In this document: one piece after another, positions 42,302 through 50,171 of the stretch
How positions within the stretch are numbered: position 1 is the stretch's first letter
Layout: the number at the start of each line of letters is the position of its first letter
Source: Nocardiopsis sp. JB363
GTDB taxonomy: Bacteria; Actinomycetota; Actinomycetes; Streptosporangiales; Streptosporangiaceae
Assembly: GCF_900143625.1 (NCBI RefSeq)
Contig: NZ_FRFF01000097.1
Location: 57,235-121,234, forward strand
Direction of reading: 5' to 3'
Length of the DNA: 64,000 bases
Notes under the pieces: generated by a model
What the model was told of the DNA's origin: nothing
Database searches by the model: none
Seen by the model: the letters and a program-made list of their open reading frames with translations, nothing else
Made by a program: the position numbers and the translations under genes

Positions 42302-45300
42302 CTAAGCGGAGTTCTTCCAGTTTTTCGAGAACGTCGCGTCGAGCATCCCCAGGTAGACCTCGAGGTCGAGCGAAGCGATGAGGTCGTCGAGCACCTGGGC
42401 GTCGAGGGTGTGGAGGTCGTCGTTGCGCACGGCCATCGACCACGAGGGATCGATGCCGCTGATGCGCTGGACGACGACATCGCGGTCCTCGGGGATGAGC
42501 GCGAGCCCGTCGGCGGAGCCGAACTCCAGGCGGTCACCGGCCCAGCCGTGAGCGCGCAGGATGGCCAGGGCCTCCTTCTCGCGTCTGACTGGGGCCTCGC
42601 CCAGCTCGCGGCGTCGGTCCTTCGAGTCGGCGTTCACGACCCTCGCTCTGGCCGAGAGCAGGCTCTGGGCGCCGGGTGTGCCGTGCTCGACGACGAAGAC
42701 CCGGTTGACCGTCTGTAGGGCCTGCGGGTTGGCCAGGGCCAGGTCCTCGTCAAGGGCTTCCTCCTCGTCCCGGCCGAGCGGGTCGACGGTGAAGGGATAG
42801 GTGATCGAGCCCCGTGAGGCGGTGATGATGTTCTGGAAGAGCATCAGAGTCTTCACGGGGTCGTTGGGATCGATCGCCTCCTGGAGGATCATGCGCCCCA
42901 GTTCGGGGTCGAAGGGCTCCGACAGGGCCCGCTCTCCCCTGGCCGCGGTCGTCTGCAGGTAGCGGGCAAGAGCGAAGTCGGTCACCGCGGGGTGGGCGAG
43001 CTTCTTCGCGGGCGTGGGACCGGCGTGGCAGGCCAGCGTCCCTCCGCTGGCCGCGGCGATCTCCCAGTCGGCGACCGGGTCGGTCGGCACGTGATCGACG
43101 CGAACGTCGGCGGCGGCTTTGTCCTCTTCGGTCGGGACGAGTTCGAGCCTGTTGTTCGAGTCCTTGCTGATGAGGAACATCGGGTCCGGCTCGATCTCGA
43201 TACCGATCGCGGCCTGCTGCTCGGCGAGCACCCTGTTGTTGGCCTCGGCGTCGAAGGCCCCCGGCCCACCGGAGGTGTCGACGACGGAGTAGAGGCCGTC
43301 GGTGTTGGTCGAGATGATCCGCGCCCCGGCCAGCGTCTGGGCCTGGCCGATCCGCCAGGAGAAGAGCTGGCCGATGATGCGCATCGAGATGATGGTGTTG
43401 TTCATCCGGATCGGTGAGTTGCCGAAGGTCGTGTCCCCGGCACCGGAAGCCGAGTTGAGGATGAGCTTCGTCCCGTTGCGCAGGGTATTCAGCCGCGTCT
43501 TCTCCTGCGGACTGATGCCCGGGACCTTCATCTGTTTCCCGTAGTGCTCCTTGTCGAAGAAGATCTTCGCGTAGCGATCCTCGCCCAGGTCCGGGTTCCA
43601 GAACGCCCGCATGTTGCGCAGGAGGTTCGGGTAGTAGGAGCTGAAATCCTCGTGGATGACGTGGCCGGCCGAGGTCCGGGCGTACTTGGCATCGAGTCGG
43701 GTCGACCGGTCGCCCGGCTTCTTCTTGTTCTCGACGAACAGCCCCGGCTGCTTGGTCGCCGGAACCTGCCGATATGTCGCACTCGAGATCGTGTGCTTGG
43801 CTAGGACCGTCTTGCCGAGGAGCACCTCGCCGGTGGGCAGGACCACGTTGAGCTCCTCGGCCTTGGGTCGCTGGGTGGCCAGCAGCTCCTCGGGATCGGC
43901 CACCTGCTCCTGGGCCAGGGCCAGCTGCTCGTTCTGGACGTTGTCGCCCTTCTTCGGCTTGCGCCACTTCTTGCCGATGATGACCAGCGACTTGGTCACC
44001 TGCGAGCCGTCGGGCAACGTCAGCAGCTCGTGCTGGCGCTTGGCCGCGGCGCGGAAGTCGAGCGGATCGGGGAACGTCGACTGCGCACGCAGGAGCATGT
44101 TCTCCACCTCCGCATAGGCGAGCTTGTCGGCGGCATAGGCGTTCATGTCCGCCTCGGCCCCGTGAATGCCGCCGGTGGAGAAGGTGGCGAAGCAGGAGGT
44201 CGACCTGCCTGCGGCGTCGAAGTAGGGCAGGTTGTTCGGCAGCTTGTCGATCTCCTTGAGCACCTTGACCTCGCGGTCGCCGTGGACCCTGCGGTACTCG
44301 TCGGAGTCGTTGAAGTTCTCGCCTTCGATCGACCGGTAGTAGGCGACGACGTCCATGAACTGCCGGTAGGCCTCGGCCTGGTCGGGATTCGTCGCCCGGT
44401 CGGGGGCGACCTCGTCTTCGAAGAAGCGTTGGCACTGGGCGAGCACGTCGACCTGCTCGATGCCCTGCTCCTCGGCCACCGACGTCGCCGGGTACGTGAA
44501 GGACACCATGGGGATGTCCTCGAGCTTGCCGTAGGGCGAGAGGATGAGGCCGACGAACTTCGCCGAGGTCGAGTCGATGGTCAGTCGGTTGCGGCGAACT
44601 CGGGACGGGGCGATCGCCGGCTTGCCGGTGCGGTAGTCCTTCTCGTAGACGGTTTCCGGGTACTCGGCGAGCAGGCCGATCTTGAGGTCGAACGTCGAGG
44701 AGTAGGTCGGCTCCTCGAACAGCTGGGCCAGGCCCAGGCAGTCGGAGACGTTGTAGGCCAACAGCTCGTAGAGGTCGTCGAGCTCGGTCAGCGTCGTGTC
44801 GTGGGACAGCCGGTCGGACTCCTTGATCTGGCGGCCGAGAAGTCCGAGCAACCCTTTGAGCGGGACCTTCCACTGCAGCTCGTTGAGGCGGGCGATGTCG
44901 ATGTGGCGCCCGGAGTGGAGCATCGCCTGGCGGATCGACGCGGCGGTCGAGTCCCAGCCCAGGTACCTGGGCATGTACTCGATGTTGTCGTCGCTGAAGA
45001 GCCGGTCGTTGTGCGCGCGCATCTCGGCGGCCGTGGTTGGCCGGAAGACGTCGCCCTCGGGGGCTTGGAAAGCCTCGTGCAGGTAGAGGGCGAGCATCGT
45101 CGTATCGTAGTTCGTCGAGTTGTACCCGGCGAGGAACGGATGGGCCGCGGGGTCGTACTCGGCGTCGGTGTCGCAGACCGGGCGCAGACCCGCCGGGTAG
45201 GACGAGGACTCAGCCGGGTCGTTGACTCGCTCGGCATCGGAGAGACCGACGATCTCGGCGAGCCGAATGTTGCTGGCCTCGGCCCGTAGGTCGAAGAACG

Positions 45301-45556
45301 TCACCGCGGTGGCGGGGAATGCCGGTAGGCCCGGGTTGGCCGCGAAGAGCCGGTGGCCGAGGGCCTGGTGGTCGATGGTGTCGGCGAGGTTGGTGCCCTC
45401 ACCCGCGTCGTCGACGAGGTAGAAGACCTCGACCGTGCCCGCGCCATCGGGAAACGGCGTGTAGGCGACGAGGCTGAAGACATTGGCCAGCGACTCGATG
45501 TCGTAGAAGGTGAACAGTGACTGCTCAGCGGTGATGGGCGTCCTCTCGGTGGTCAT
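42302..45556 (-). CDS. Family-B DNA polymerase
   Basis: It encodes 1084 residues from an ATG at 45556. Proofreading motifs are Exo I FYDIES (D19, E21), Exo II NSTNYD (146-151) and Exo III YNVSD (268-272). Polymerase motif A is DFSSYYPN (from D637), motif B is KLILNSASG (697-705) and motif C is TNTDG (750-754). Motif C has one aspartate and an Asn where DTDS is usual, and motif B has Ser for the usual Tyr. No protein-priming TPR insertions can be asserted. It is in one operon with the SF3 helicase and is probably the element's replicase. Confidence 0.9.
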   Translation of the reverse strand: MTTERTPITAEQSLFTFYDIESLANVFSLVAYTPFPDGAGTVEVFYLVDDAGEGTNLADTIDHQALGHRLFAANPGLPAFPATAVTFFDLRAEASNIRLAEIVGLSDAERVNDPAESSSYPAGLRPVCDTDAEYDPAAHPFLAGYNSTNYDTTMLALYLHEAFQAPEGDVFRPTTAAEMRAHNDRLFSDDNIEYMPRYLGWDSTAASIRQAMLHSGRHIDIARLNELQWKVPLKGLLGLLGRQIKESDRLSHDTTLTELDDLYELLAYNVSDCLGLAQLFEEPTYSSTFDLKIGLLAEYPETVYEKDYRTGKPAIAPSRVRRNRLTIDSTSAKFVGLILSPYGKLEDIPMVSFTYPATSVAEEQGIEQVDVLAQCQRFFEDEVAPDRATNPDQAEAYRQFMDVVAYYRSIEGENFNDSDEYRRVHGDREVKVLKEIDKLPNNLPYFDAAGRSTSCFATFSTGGIHGAEADMNAYAADKLAYAEVENMLLRAQSTFPDPLDFRAAAKRQHELLTLPDGSQVTKSLVIIGKKWRKPKKGDNVQNEQLALAQEQVADPEELLATQRPKAEELNVVLPTGEVLLGKTVLAKHTISSATYRQVPATKQPGLFVENKKKPGDRSTRLDAKYARTSAGHVIHEDFSSYYPNLLRNMRAFWNPDLGEDRYAKIFFDKEHYGKQMKVPGISPQEKTRLNTLRNGTKLILNSASGAGDTTFGNSPIRMNNTIISMRIIGQLFSWRIGQAQTLAGARIISTNTDGLYSVVDTSGGPGAFDAEANNRVLAEQQAAIGIEIEPDPMFLISKDSNNRLELVPTEEDKAAADVRVDHVPTDPVADWEIAAASGGTLACHAGPTPAKKLAHPAVTDFALARYLQTTAARGERALSEPFDPELGRMILQEAIDPNDPVKTLMLFQNIITASRGSITYPFTVDPLGRDEEEALDEDLALANPQALQTVNRVFVVEHGTPGAQSLLSARARVVNADSKDRRRELGEAPVRREKEALAILRAHGWAGDRLEFGSADGLALIPEDRDVVVQRISGIDPSWSMAVRNDDLHTLDAQVLDDLIASLDLEVYLGMLDATFSKNWKNSA

Positions 45557-45585
45557 GAGTGGCGTGCCTTTCTTCTCGATGCGGC

Positions 45586-45741
45586 TTAAGGCCGGTTCTT
45601 CGTGGGCGTGGCCTCGAGCCGGTTGTGCGGAGCGCGCCGGCGCGGGGCCTCCGTGCCCTGGCGGAGTCGGGGCAGCAGGAACGTCTGCCCGTGGCCGGTG
45701 ACCAGCTGCGAGCGGGCGATCGACCTGGCGATTCTGAGCAT
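45586..45741 (-). CDS. 51-residue basic protein in the replication operon
   Basis: It starts at an ATG at 45741 with AGGAGGAAG upstream and reads MLRIARSIARSQLVTGHGQT... to a TAA at 45586. It is strongly basic with many Arg residues. Its place between helicase and polymerase genes suggests a replication accessory or RNA/DNA-binding role. Confidence 0.65.
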   Translation of the reverse strand: MLRIARSIARSQLVTGHGQTFLLPRLRQGTEAPRRRAPHNRLEATPTKNRP

Positions 45742-45772
45742 GGGTGCCCTTCCTCCTGGAGAGGGTTCCGGT

Positions 45773-47623
45773 TCAGCCCTGGGCGTCCTGGTCGTCGTCG
45801 CCGACGACGGTCTGGCGAAGAAGCCCGCGGTAGTTGGGCTTGAGCAGGGGGCGGGAGACCTTGGTCGGGTCCGTGCCGATGTAGCCGGGCTGCTTCCAGG
45901 CCTTGAGGTCGTACTCGGCGATGAGGGTCTCCGGCTCGCTCATCAGCCCGGTGTCGGGCTTGCCCGGCCGGATCTTTCGGTTTTTGTCCGGGCAGTGCCA
46001 TTCCTGGTCGGACTTGACGATCGCGACCAGGTCGGTGACGAACTGCTGTCTGGACACCGGCGAGCCCGAGGGCGAGACTGAGACGAACCAGACCTTGTAG
46101 AGGTCGTAGAGGAACGTGAACGGCAGCAGGTCCCAGGCGAAACGTTCCCGGAACTCCTCCCACAAGGCCCGGACCGGGTCGTTGGCCTCCTTGTACTCGG
46201 CCAGCACCATCTTCGTCGCTGGCGGCTCGGCCAGTTCGTAGTAGCTGCCGGGGACGTCGGCCGAGGTCTCGGGCTTGTGCTCGGAGGTGCCCGCCCTGTG
46301 CAGGACGTGCCAGAGCGCGTACTCGAGGACCTCGGGCCGCTGCAGGTAGTCGTCCTTGATGTAGCGCTTCTCTGCCCCGGTGAAGGACTTTGAGAAGGGT
46401 ACGAACAGCTGCCTGCGGTAGAACGACTCGGACTTGTCCTTGACCCGCGGGAACTCGTTCAGGCACTGGACCATGAAGCCGAAGAATTGGTAGGCGATCG
46501 GCATCCGGTACTTCCGGTCGATCTGGATGACGTCGCCGGTGACGACGGCCTTGAGGTTGGCGGCCTTGTCGATGAAGGTGCCCACGTCGTTCTCGTCGAC
46601 GATGATCGCGTTCGCCCTCACCAGCGGCTCGAGGGCGAAGTTCTTGCCGAAGTCGGCCAGCGGGATCGACGTGTGCGAGCGCGGCCCGCACAGGTTGCGC
46701 ATGAGAGAGCACAGCGTGCCTTTGCCGTTGTTGCCGGCCTCGGAGTAGAACCAGGCGGTCTTGTTCCACCGCACGTGTGGGCGGATGATCGCGCCGATGA
46801 TCTCCCACAACAGGTCGGCCACGCCCTCGTCGTCGGTGAGCTCGTCGATCCAGGACACGATGTCCCAGGTCGAGCCGTCGACGGGGTGGACGAAGACCGG
46901 ATTGGGGGCATCAGGAATGTAGTCGACGTGGCACTTGGCCAGGAAGACCAGGGCCGGGTCGAAGGGGGCCAGGGCCTTGGGTTCGAAGGAGAACTCCGCG
47001 CCGCCGATGGTCTCGATCGCAGGATCGCTGCCGTAGTGGAGGACACCGTTGCCGACGGCGATGAGGTCGCGGTGCAGGCACTGGGTGGTCCGTGGCGCGT
47101 CCTCCTTGAGCACGGCCATGACCTCCTTGAAGTCGTTGAGGGTCAGGCCGGCGTGGTAGCGGCGTGCCTTCATCCGGATGTCGTCTTCGCTGACCGTGTA
47201 GGTCCCGCGGCCCGGACCCGAGGCCTGGTACATCGCCAGCAAGTCGTATTCGCGGTCGGTGTCCTTGTCGGAGGGGGCGATGCGCTTGACGTGGTGCAGG
47301 CGCAAGAGGGCCTGGGCGATCTGCCAGGAGGTCAGGTGCTTGGCCATGGGCAGCTTCATGGCCTTGATGTTGGTCTTGGTGTTCTCGCCCACGACGACAC
47401 CGTTGACGATGGCCAGCAGCTGCTGCTCCAAGGCTGCCGGCCTCGGTGGTCGAGCGGGATCGAGATCGGCGAGGTAGGCCCCGGTGACGAAGGTGATGAC
47501 CTGGTTCAGCGGCGAGATGGCCTGCGTCTCGGCGAAGTGGGCCTTGATCGTGTCGAGGGTGGACTCGACGTCGTGGACGGCGTTGTCGGCTGACGCAGAT
47601 GCGCTCTGGTCAGGAGTCGTCAT
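45773..47623 (-). CDS. D5/P4-type SF3 replicative helicase
   Basis: It encodes 616 residues from an ATG at 47623 with AGGGAGA upstream. Walker A is EAGNNGKGT (295-303), Walker B is AIIVDEND (D343, E344), and the SF3 motif C Asn is N389 in VQCLNEFPRV. The C-terminal helicase and the D5-like collar upstream of it (about 200-290) match plasmid/phage P4-type primase-helicases. The N-terminal 190 residues lack primase catalytic residues; the primase is encoded separately at 22806. It heads the operon that includes polB. Confidence 0.9.
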   Translation of the reverse strand: MTTPDQSASASADNAVHDVESTLDTIKAHFAETQAISPLNQVITFVTGAYLADLDPARPPRPAALEQQLLAIVNGVVVGENTKTNIKAMKLPMAKHLTSWQIAQALLRLHHVKRIAPSDKDTDREYDLLAMYQASGPGRGTYTVSEDDIRMKARRYHAGLTLNDFKEVMAVLKEDAPRTTQCLHRDLIAVGNGVLHYGSDPAIETIGGAEFSFEPKALAPFDPALVFLAKCHVDYIPDAPNPVFVHPVDGSTWDIVSWIDELTDDEGVADLLWEIIGAIIRPHVRWNKTAWFYSEAGNNGKGTLCSLMRNLCGPRSHTSIPLADFGKNFALEPLVRANAIIVDENDVGTFIDKAANLKAVVTGDVIQIDRKYRMPIAYQFFGFMVQCLNEFPRVKDKSESFYRRQLFVPFSKSFTGAEKRYIKDDYLQRPEVLEYALWHVLHRAGTSEHKPETSADVPGSYYELAEPPATKMVLAEYKEANDPVRALWEEFRERFAWDLLPFTFLYDLYKVWFVSVSPSGSPVSRQQFVTDLVAIVKSDQEWHCPDKNRKIRPGKPDTGLMSEPETLIAEYDLKAWKQPGYIGTDPTKVSRPLLKPNYRGLLRQTVVGDDDQDAQG

Positions 47624-47704
47624 GAGGTTGTCTCCCTGGCGGGCGAAACCTGCCGGCGATGGTGTGGGAAGCCGATTGGTCTCGTGATCGAATGGAACGC
47701 AATG

Positions 47705-47740
47705 CCGACACTATGCCACCTAAATGATCTTTAGCAATGC
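47705..47740 (-). promoter_or_regulatory. Promoter region with AATGATCTTTA box
   Basis: AATGATCTTTA at 47723-47733 is identical in sequence and orientation to the box before the SSB/primase operon. On the minus strand a TTGCTA and a CATAGT about 16 bases apart flank it and could be -35 and -10. The helicase start is 100 bases downstream. Confidence 0.5.
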
Positions 47741-48000
47741 ATTGAATTGTTGCGAGATGATCAGTGGATCCTCGAGCCGCGATGCGGCGAGCGTCAGCCA
47801 GGGCCGATCCAGCCCTGCGAGAAGCAGCTTTGATCGAGGCCGGACACGGGCGTCCGGGCGCGAGCGGGCGACGTCTCGTGCATCACCAGCCCGGAGGCGG
47901 CGTGAGCCGCCTACAACAGGCCAGAAGGGCGCGGCGGAGAGCTCTTCGCTCGTGAGGGATCGATACACAGGGACACCAAGGGGGAGATACCCCTTGGGGG
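47741..48000. other. Gap without a supported gene
   Basis: Frames on both strands here are Arg/Ala-rich and not convincing. A hairpin with 8-bp arms (47976-47983 with 47990-47997) borders the repeat array to its right. Confidence 0.4.
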
Positions 48001-48021
48001 TTCAGAGAACGTGCACCATGG

Positions 48022-48428
48022 TGTGGTACATCCGTTTGCCCAGGTCAAAAGGGAAACAGGAGGGACTTCGTACCACGTGTACCACTTCTCGTTCTTGATG
48101 TGGTACATCCGCTCCCCCAGGCCAGGAGGTCTTTATATACCCCCTGTACCACTCGTACCACATGAATGACATGAAATAATACGCGTGAGCAGACCCCCGC
48201 ACCCCCACCGACGACCCGGGGCCAACGAGATGCCGCCACCTCCCCATAAGAGAGTGAGAAAAATTTGGTACGTGTGGTACAACGCGCTGAATAACAACCT
48301 CGACCTGGGTAAACACCTGTACCACGGCGAGAATTCAATGTGGTACCCACCGCCTGGCGACCCCCTTTGAAAGAAGCGTTTACCCAGTTCAGAGCGTAAA
48401 TGATGGATGTACCAGAGAAAGTGGTACA
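48022..48428. repeat. Array of 12 TGTGGTACA repeats, candidate origin
   Basis: Cores GGTAC/GTACC occur at 48025, 48070, 48079, 48102, 48146, 48155, 48267, 48276, 48319, 48342, 48409 and 48423, in both orientations. Three pairs are exactly 9 bp apart. Four copies extend into a longer unit of about 25 bp ending in a CCCAGGTC-like stretch. The array is non-coding, lies upstream of the helicase/polymerase operon, and is bounded by hairpins. An origin with initiator-binding iterons, or a second centromere, are the likely readings. Confidence 0.75.
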
Positions 48429-48651
48429 CAATGACCCATGCGATGACTCTTCCTCGACGCCGACATACCTTAGTTCATGGACCATGCGATCGACCCATCC
48501 ATCACAACCATGAGCGGCACGAATGACAATCGCCTCTCGAGATCGTTCGATTCATTGCTAGGAGGATGGATGTCCTGGTAGAGTTGGATTCAGGTGAACG
48601 GCGGTTTGTTCAGCTTTAACCCTCGTGTGGTTGTCGCACAGGAACGTGAAA

Positions 48652-48705
48652 AAGAAAGAGGCCGAAGGTCCTCCCCGTGGGAAGGGAGCCTCCGGCCTCT
48701 TTCTT
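48652..48705. terminator. Bidirectional 12-bp terminator
   Basis: Arms 48652-48663 and 48694-48705 pair perfectly. The stem base is A-rich on one side and T-rich on the other, giving U-rich ends in both directions. It lies 28 bases after the minus-strand stop at 48734 and shields the repeat array. Confidence 0.75.
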
Positions 48706-48733
48706 GTGTCTAAGAGACTGCGGGTGCTGGATC

Positions 48734-49174
48734 TCAGTACGGAGCGAAGTCCGCGAGGTTGAAGCCCGACAGGGACGCATCGTCCCGGGAATATCCTACT
48801 TTGGGGGATACGGTCTGGAAGGATCGGTCAGTCTCGATTGCGTAGATCAACTTGTAGGTGACCACGTAGTCGCGACTGACCGGGATGCGGCCCGTGGAAC
48901 GCTCGACGCTGACCTTACGGAAGCCGGTCTCGAACTCGAGGCGGCTGAACGTCCGGGCCAAGCCATTTTTACTTCGGCGCACGGCTACTTCGGGGCTCTT
49001 GGCGTAGAAGTTCAGCACGGCGAAGTGTGTGCACCCGCAGTCGAGAGTGAGGGCATCGCTGTCTTCGGCGCCGATACTGGTGTCCATGCTCACGTAGGCG
49101 CGGCCGATCGCGGAAGCACTGGGGCGCAGCAGCTTGCCGTCCGCGTCGTACTCACAGGGTCCGATGACAGCCAT
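48734..49174 (-). CDS. Hypothetical beta-rich protein
   Basis: It encodes 146 residues from an ATG at 49174 with GAGGAGAGGA upstream. It is strand-rich (AYVSMDTSIGAEDSDALTLD) with a CGCTHFAVLNFYAKS segment. It is monocistronic, between a terminator and the CPBP gene. The function is unknown. Confidence 0.7.
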   Translation of the reverse strand: MAVIGPCEYDADGKLLRPSASAIGRAYVSMDTSIGAEDSDALTLDCGCTHFAVLNFYAKSPEVAVRRSKNGLARTFSRLEFETGFRKVSVERSTGRIPVSRDYVVTYKLIYAIETDRSFQTVSPKVGYSRDDASLSGFNLADFAPY

Positions 49175-49368
49175 GATGATCCTCTCCTCTCTTCACGAGT
49201 ATGACTGATGAACAACTTTCAGTCACCCACCCGGTGGCCGGATGGCCCGGTCACCCCGGTCCGACCGAGTCCCTGAGCAGCCTCGCGCGCGAGCGCGGCA
49301 GCTATGGGGAATCGGTCATCACCAAGAGTAGAGAGGAGGTGGAACTTCGTCCTGGATCCCAACCGCTC

Positions 49369-50154
49369 TCAGGCAGCGGGTCCGACCGTGGCGCGGACGC
49401 GGGTGAGACCGATGAGCACGAGCCCAAAGGCCACGCCCAGCGGAATCACGGCCAGTGGATGGACGAGGAACCCCAGCCAGGCCGGCGGTACGAGAGCTGC
49501 GGCGAGGTTGAAGCCGATGTGGACCAGGACGACGGGAACGAGACCGCGCGTGCGCTCGTAGACGATCGCCAAGAGCACTGCCAGGGGCAGGACCGAGGCG
49601 ATCTGGACGATGTTGGCGTGCATGATCGCGAAGGCCGCAGCCTGGACGGCCACGGCGACGACGACCGCCACTCGCCTGCGCAGCAACGGGTAGAGCGCTC
49701 CCCGGAAGAGGGCTTCTTCGCTGAGCGGGGAGACGAGCAGGGCGAGGATGATCGCCATCACGCCGGCAGAGTGTCGGGAGGCGGCTTGGGCCTCGAAGCC
49801 CGGCGAGCCGAAGACGAGGTGGAGCCACAGCCCCATCGTCTGGCCGGCTAGGAAGGCCAGCAGCCCGGCACCGGCTACCCGCACCCAGAACCGGAAGGCT
49901 CCGCTCTTGGCCACCGACCGGACGGGAGTGGGCTCGTACGCAAACCAGACCGGACGCCTCCAGCGCAAGAGGCCGACGATGAGCGTGACCACCGCGCCGA
50001 GAACCACTGTCGCAGTGATCGGGTCGGCCACGAGCCGAGCGGCGGCGAGCCCGAGGCCGATGTAGGCACCGACGACGAGGAAGGGGACAGCCAGGCACCA
50101 GAGGAGCGCCCCGGCCCGGGATCGGGGGCCTGCGGGATTCGCTGATGCGGCCAT
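49369..50154 (-). CDS. CPBP-family intramembrane metalloprotease
   Basis: It encodes 261 residues. I chose the ATG at 50154 because GGAGGAGG lies eight bases upstream; an ATG at 50175 overlaps the previous stop. Six to eight hydrophobic helices are visible. The CPBP motifs are intact: SEEALFRG (EExxxR), FAIMHAN (FxxxH) and HIGFN (HxxxN). Family members process membrane-bound peptides or act in bacteriocin immunity. Its place after a RecJ-like gene gives no direct hint to its substrate. Confidence 0.85.
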   Translation of the reverse strand: MAASANPAGPRSRAGALLWCLAVPFLVVGAYIGLGLAAARLVADPITATVVLGAVVTLIVGLLRWRRPVWFAYEPTPVRSVAKSGAFRFWVRVAGAGLLAFLAGQTMGLWLHLVFGSPGFEAQAASRHSAGVMAIILALLVSPLSEEALFRGALYPLLRRRVAVVVAVAVQAAAFAIMHANIVQIASVLPLAVLLAIVYERTRGLVPVVLVHIGFNLAAALVPPAWLGFLVHPLAVIPLGVAFGLVLIGLTRVRATVGPAA

Positions 50155-50171
50155 GGCCGGGCCTCCTCCCG

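Noticed and set aside
47720..47968. 82-codon minus-strand frame upstream of the SF3 helicase
   Set aside because: It ends inside the promoter box and has Arg-rich shadow-like composition.
48002..48485. Overlapping minus-strand frames of 98-146 codons in the repeat array
   Set aside because: They consist of the repeat read in different frames, have odd composition and no ribosome sites.
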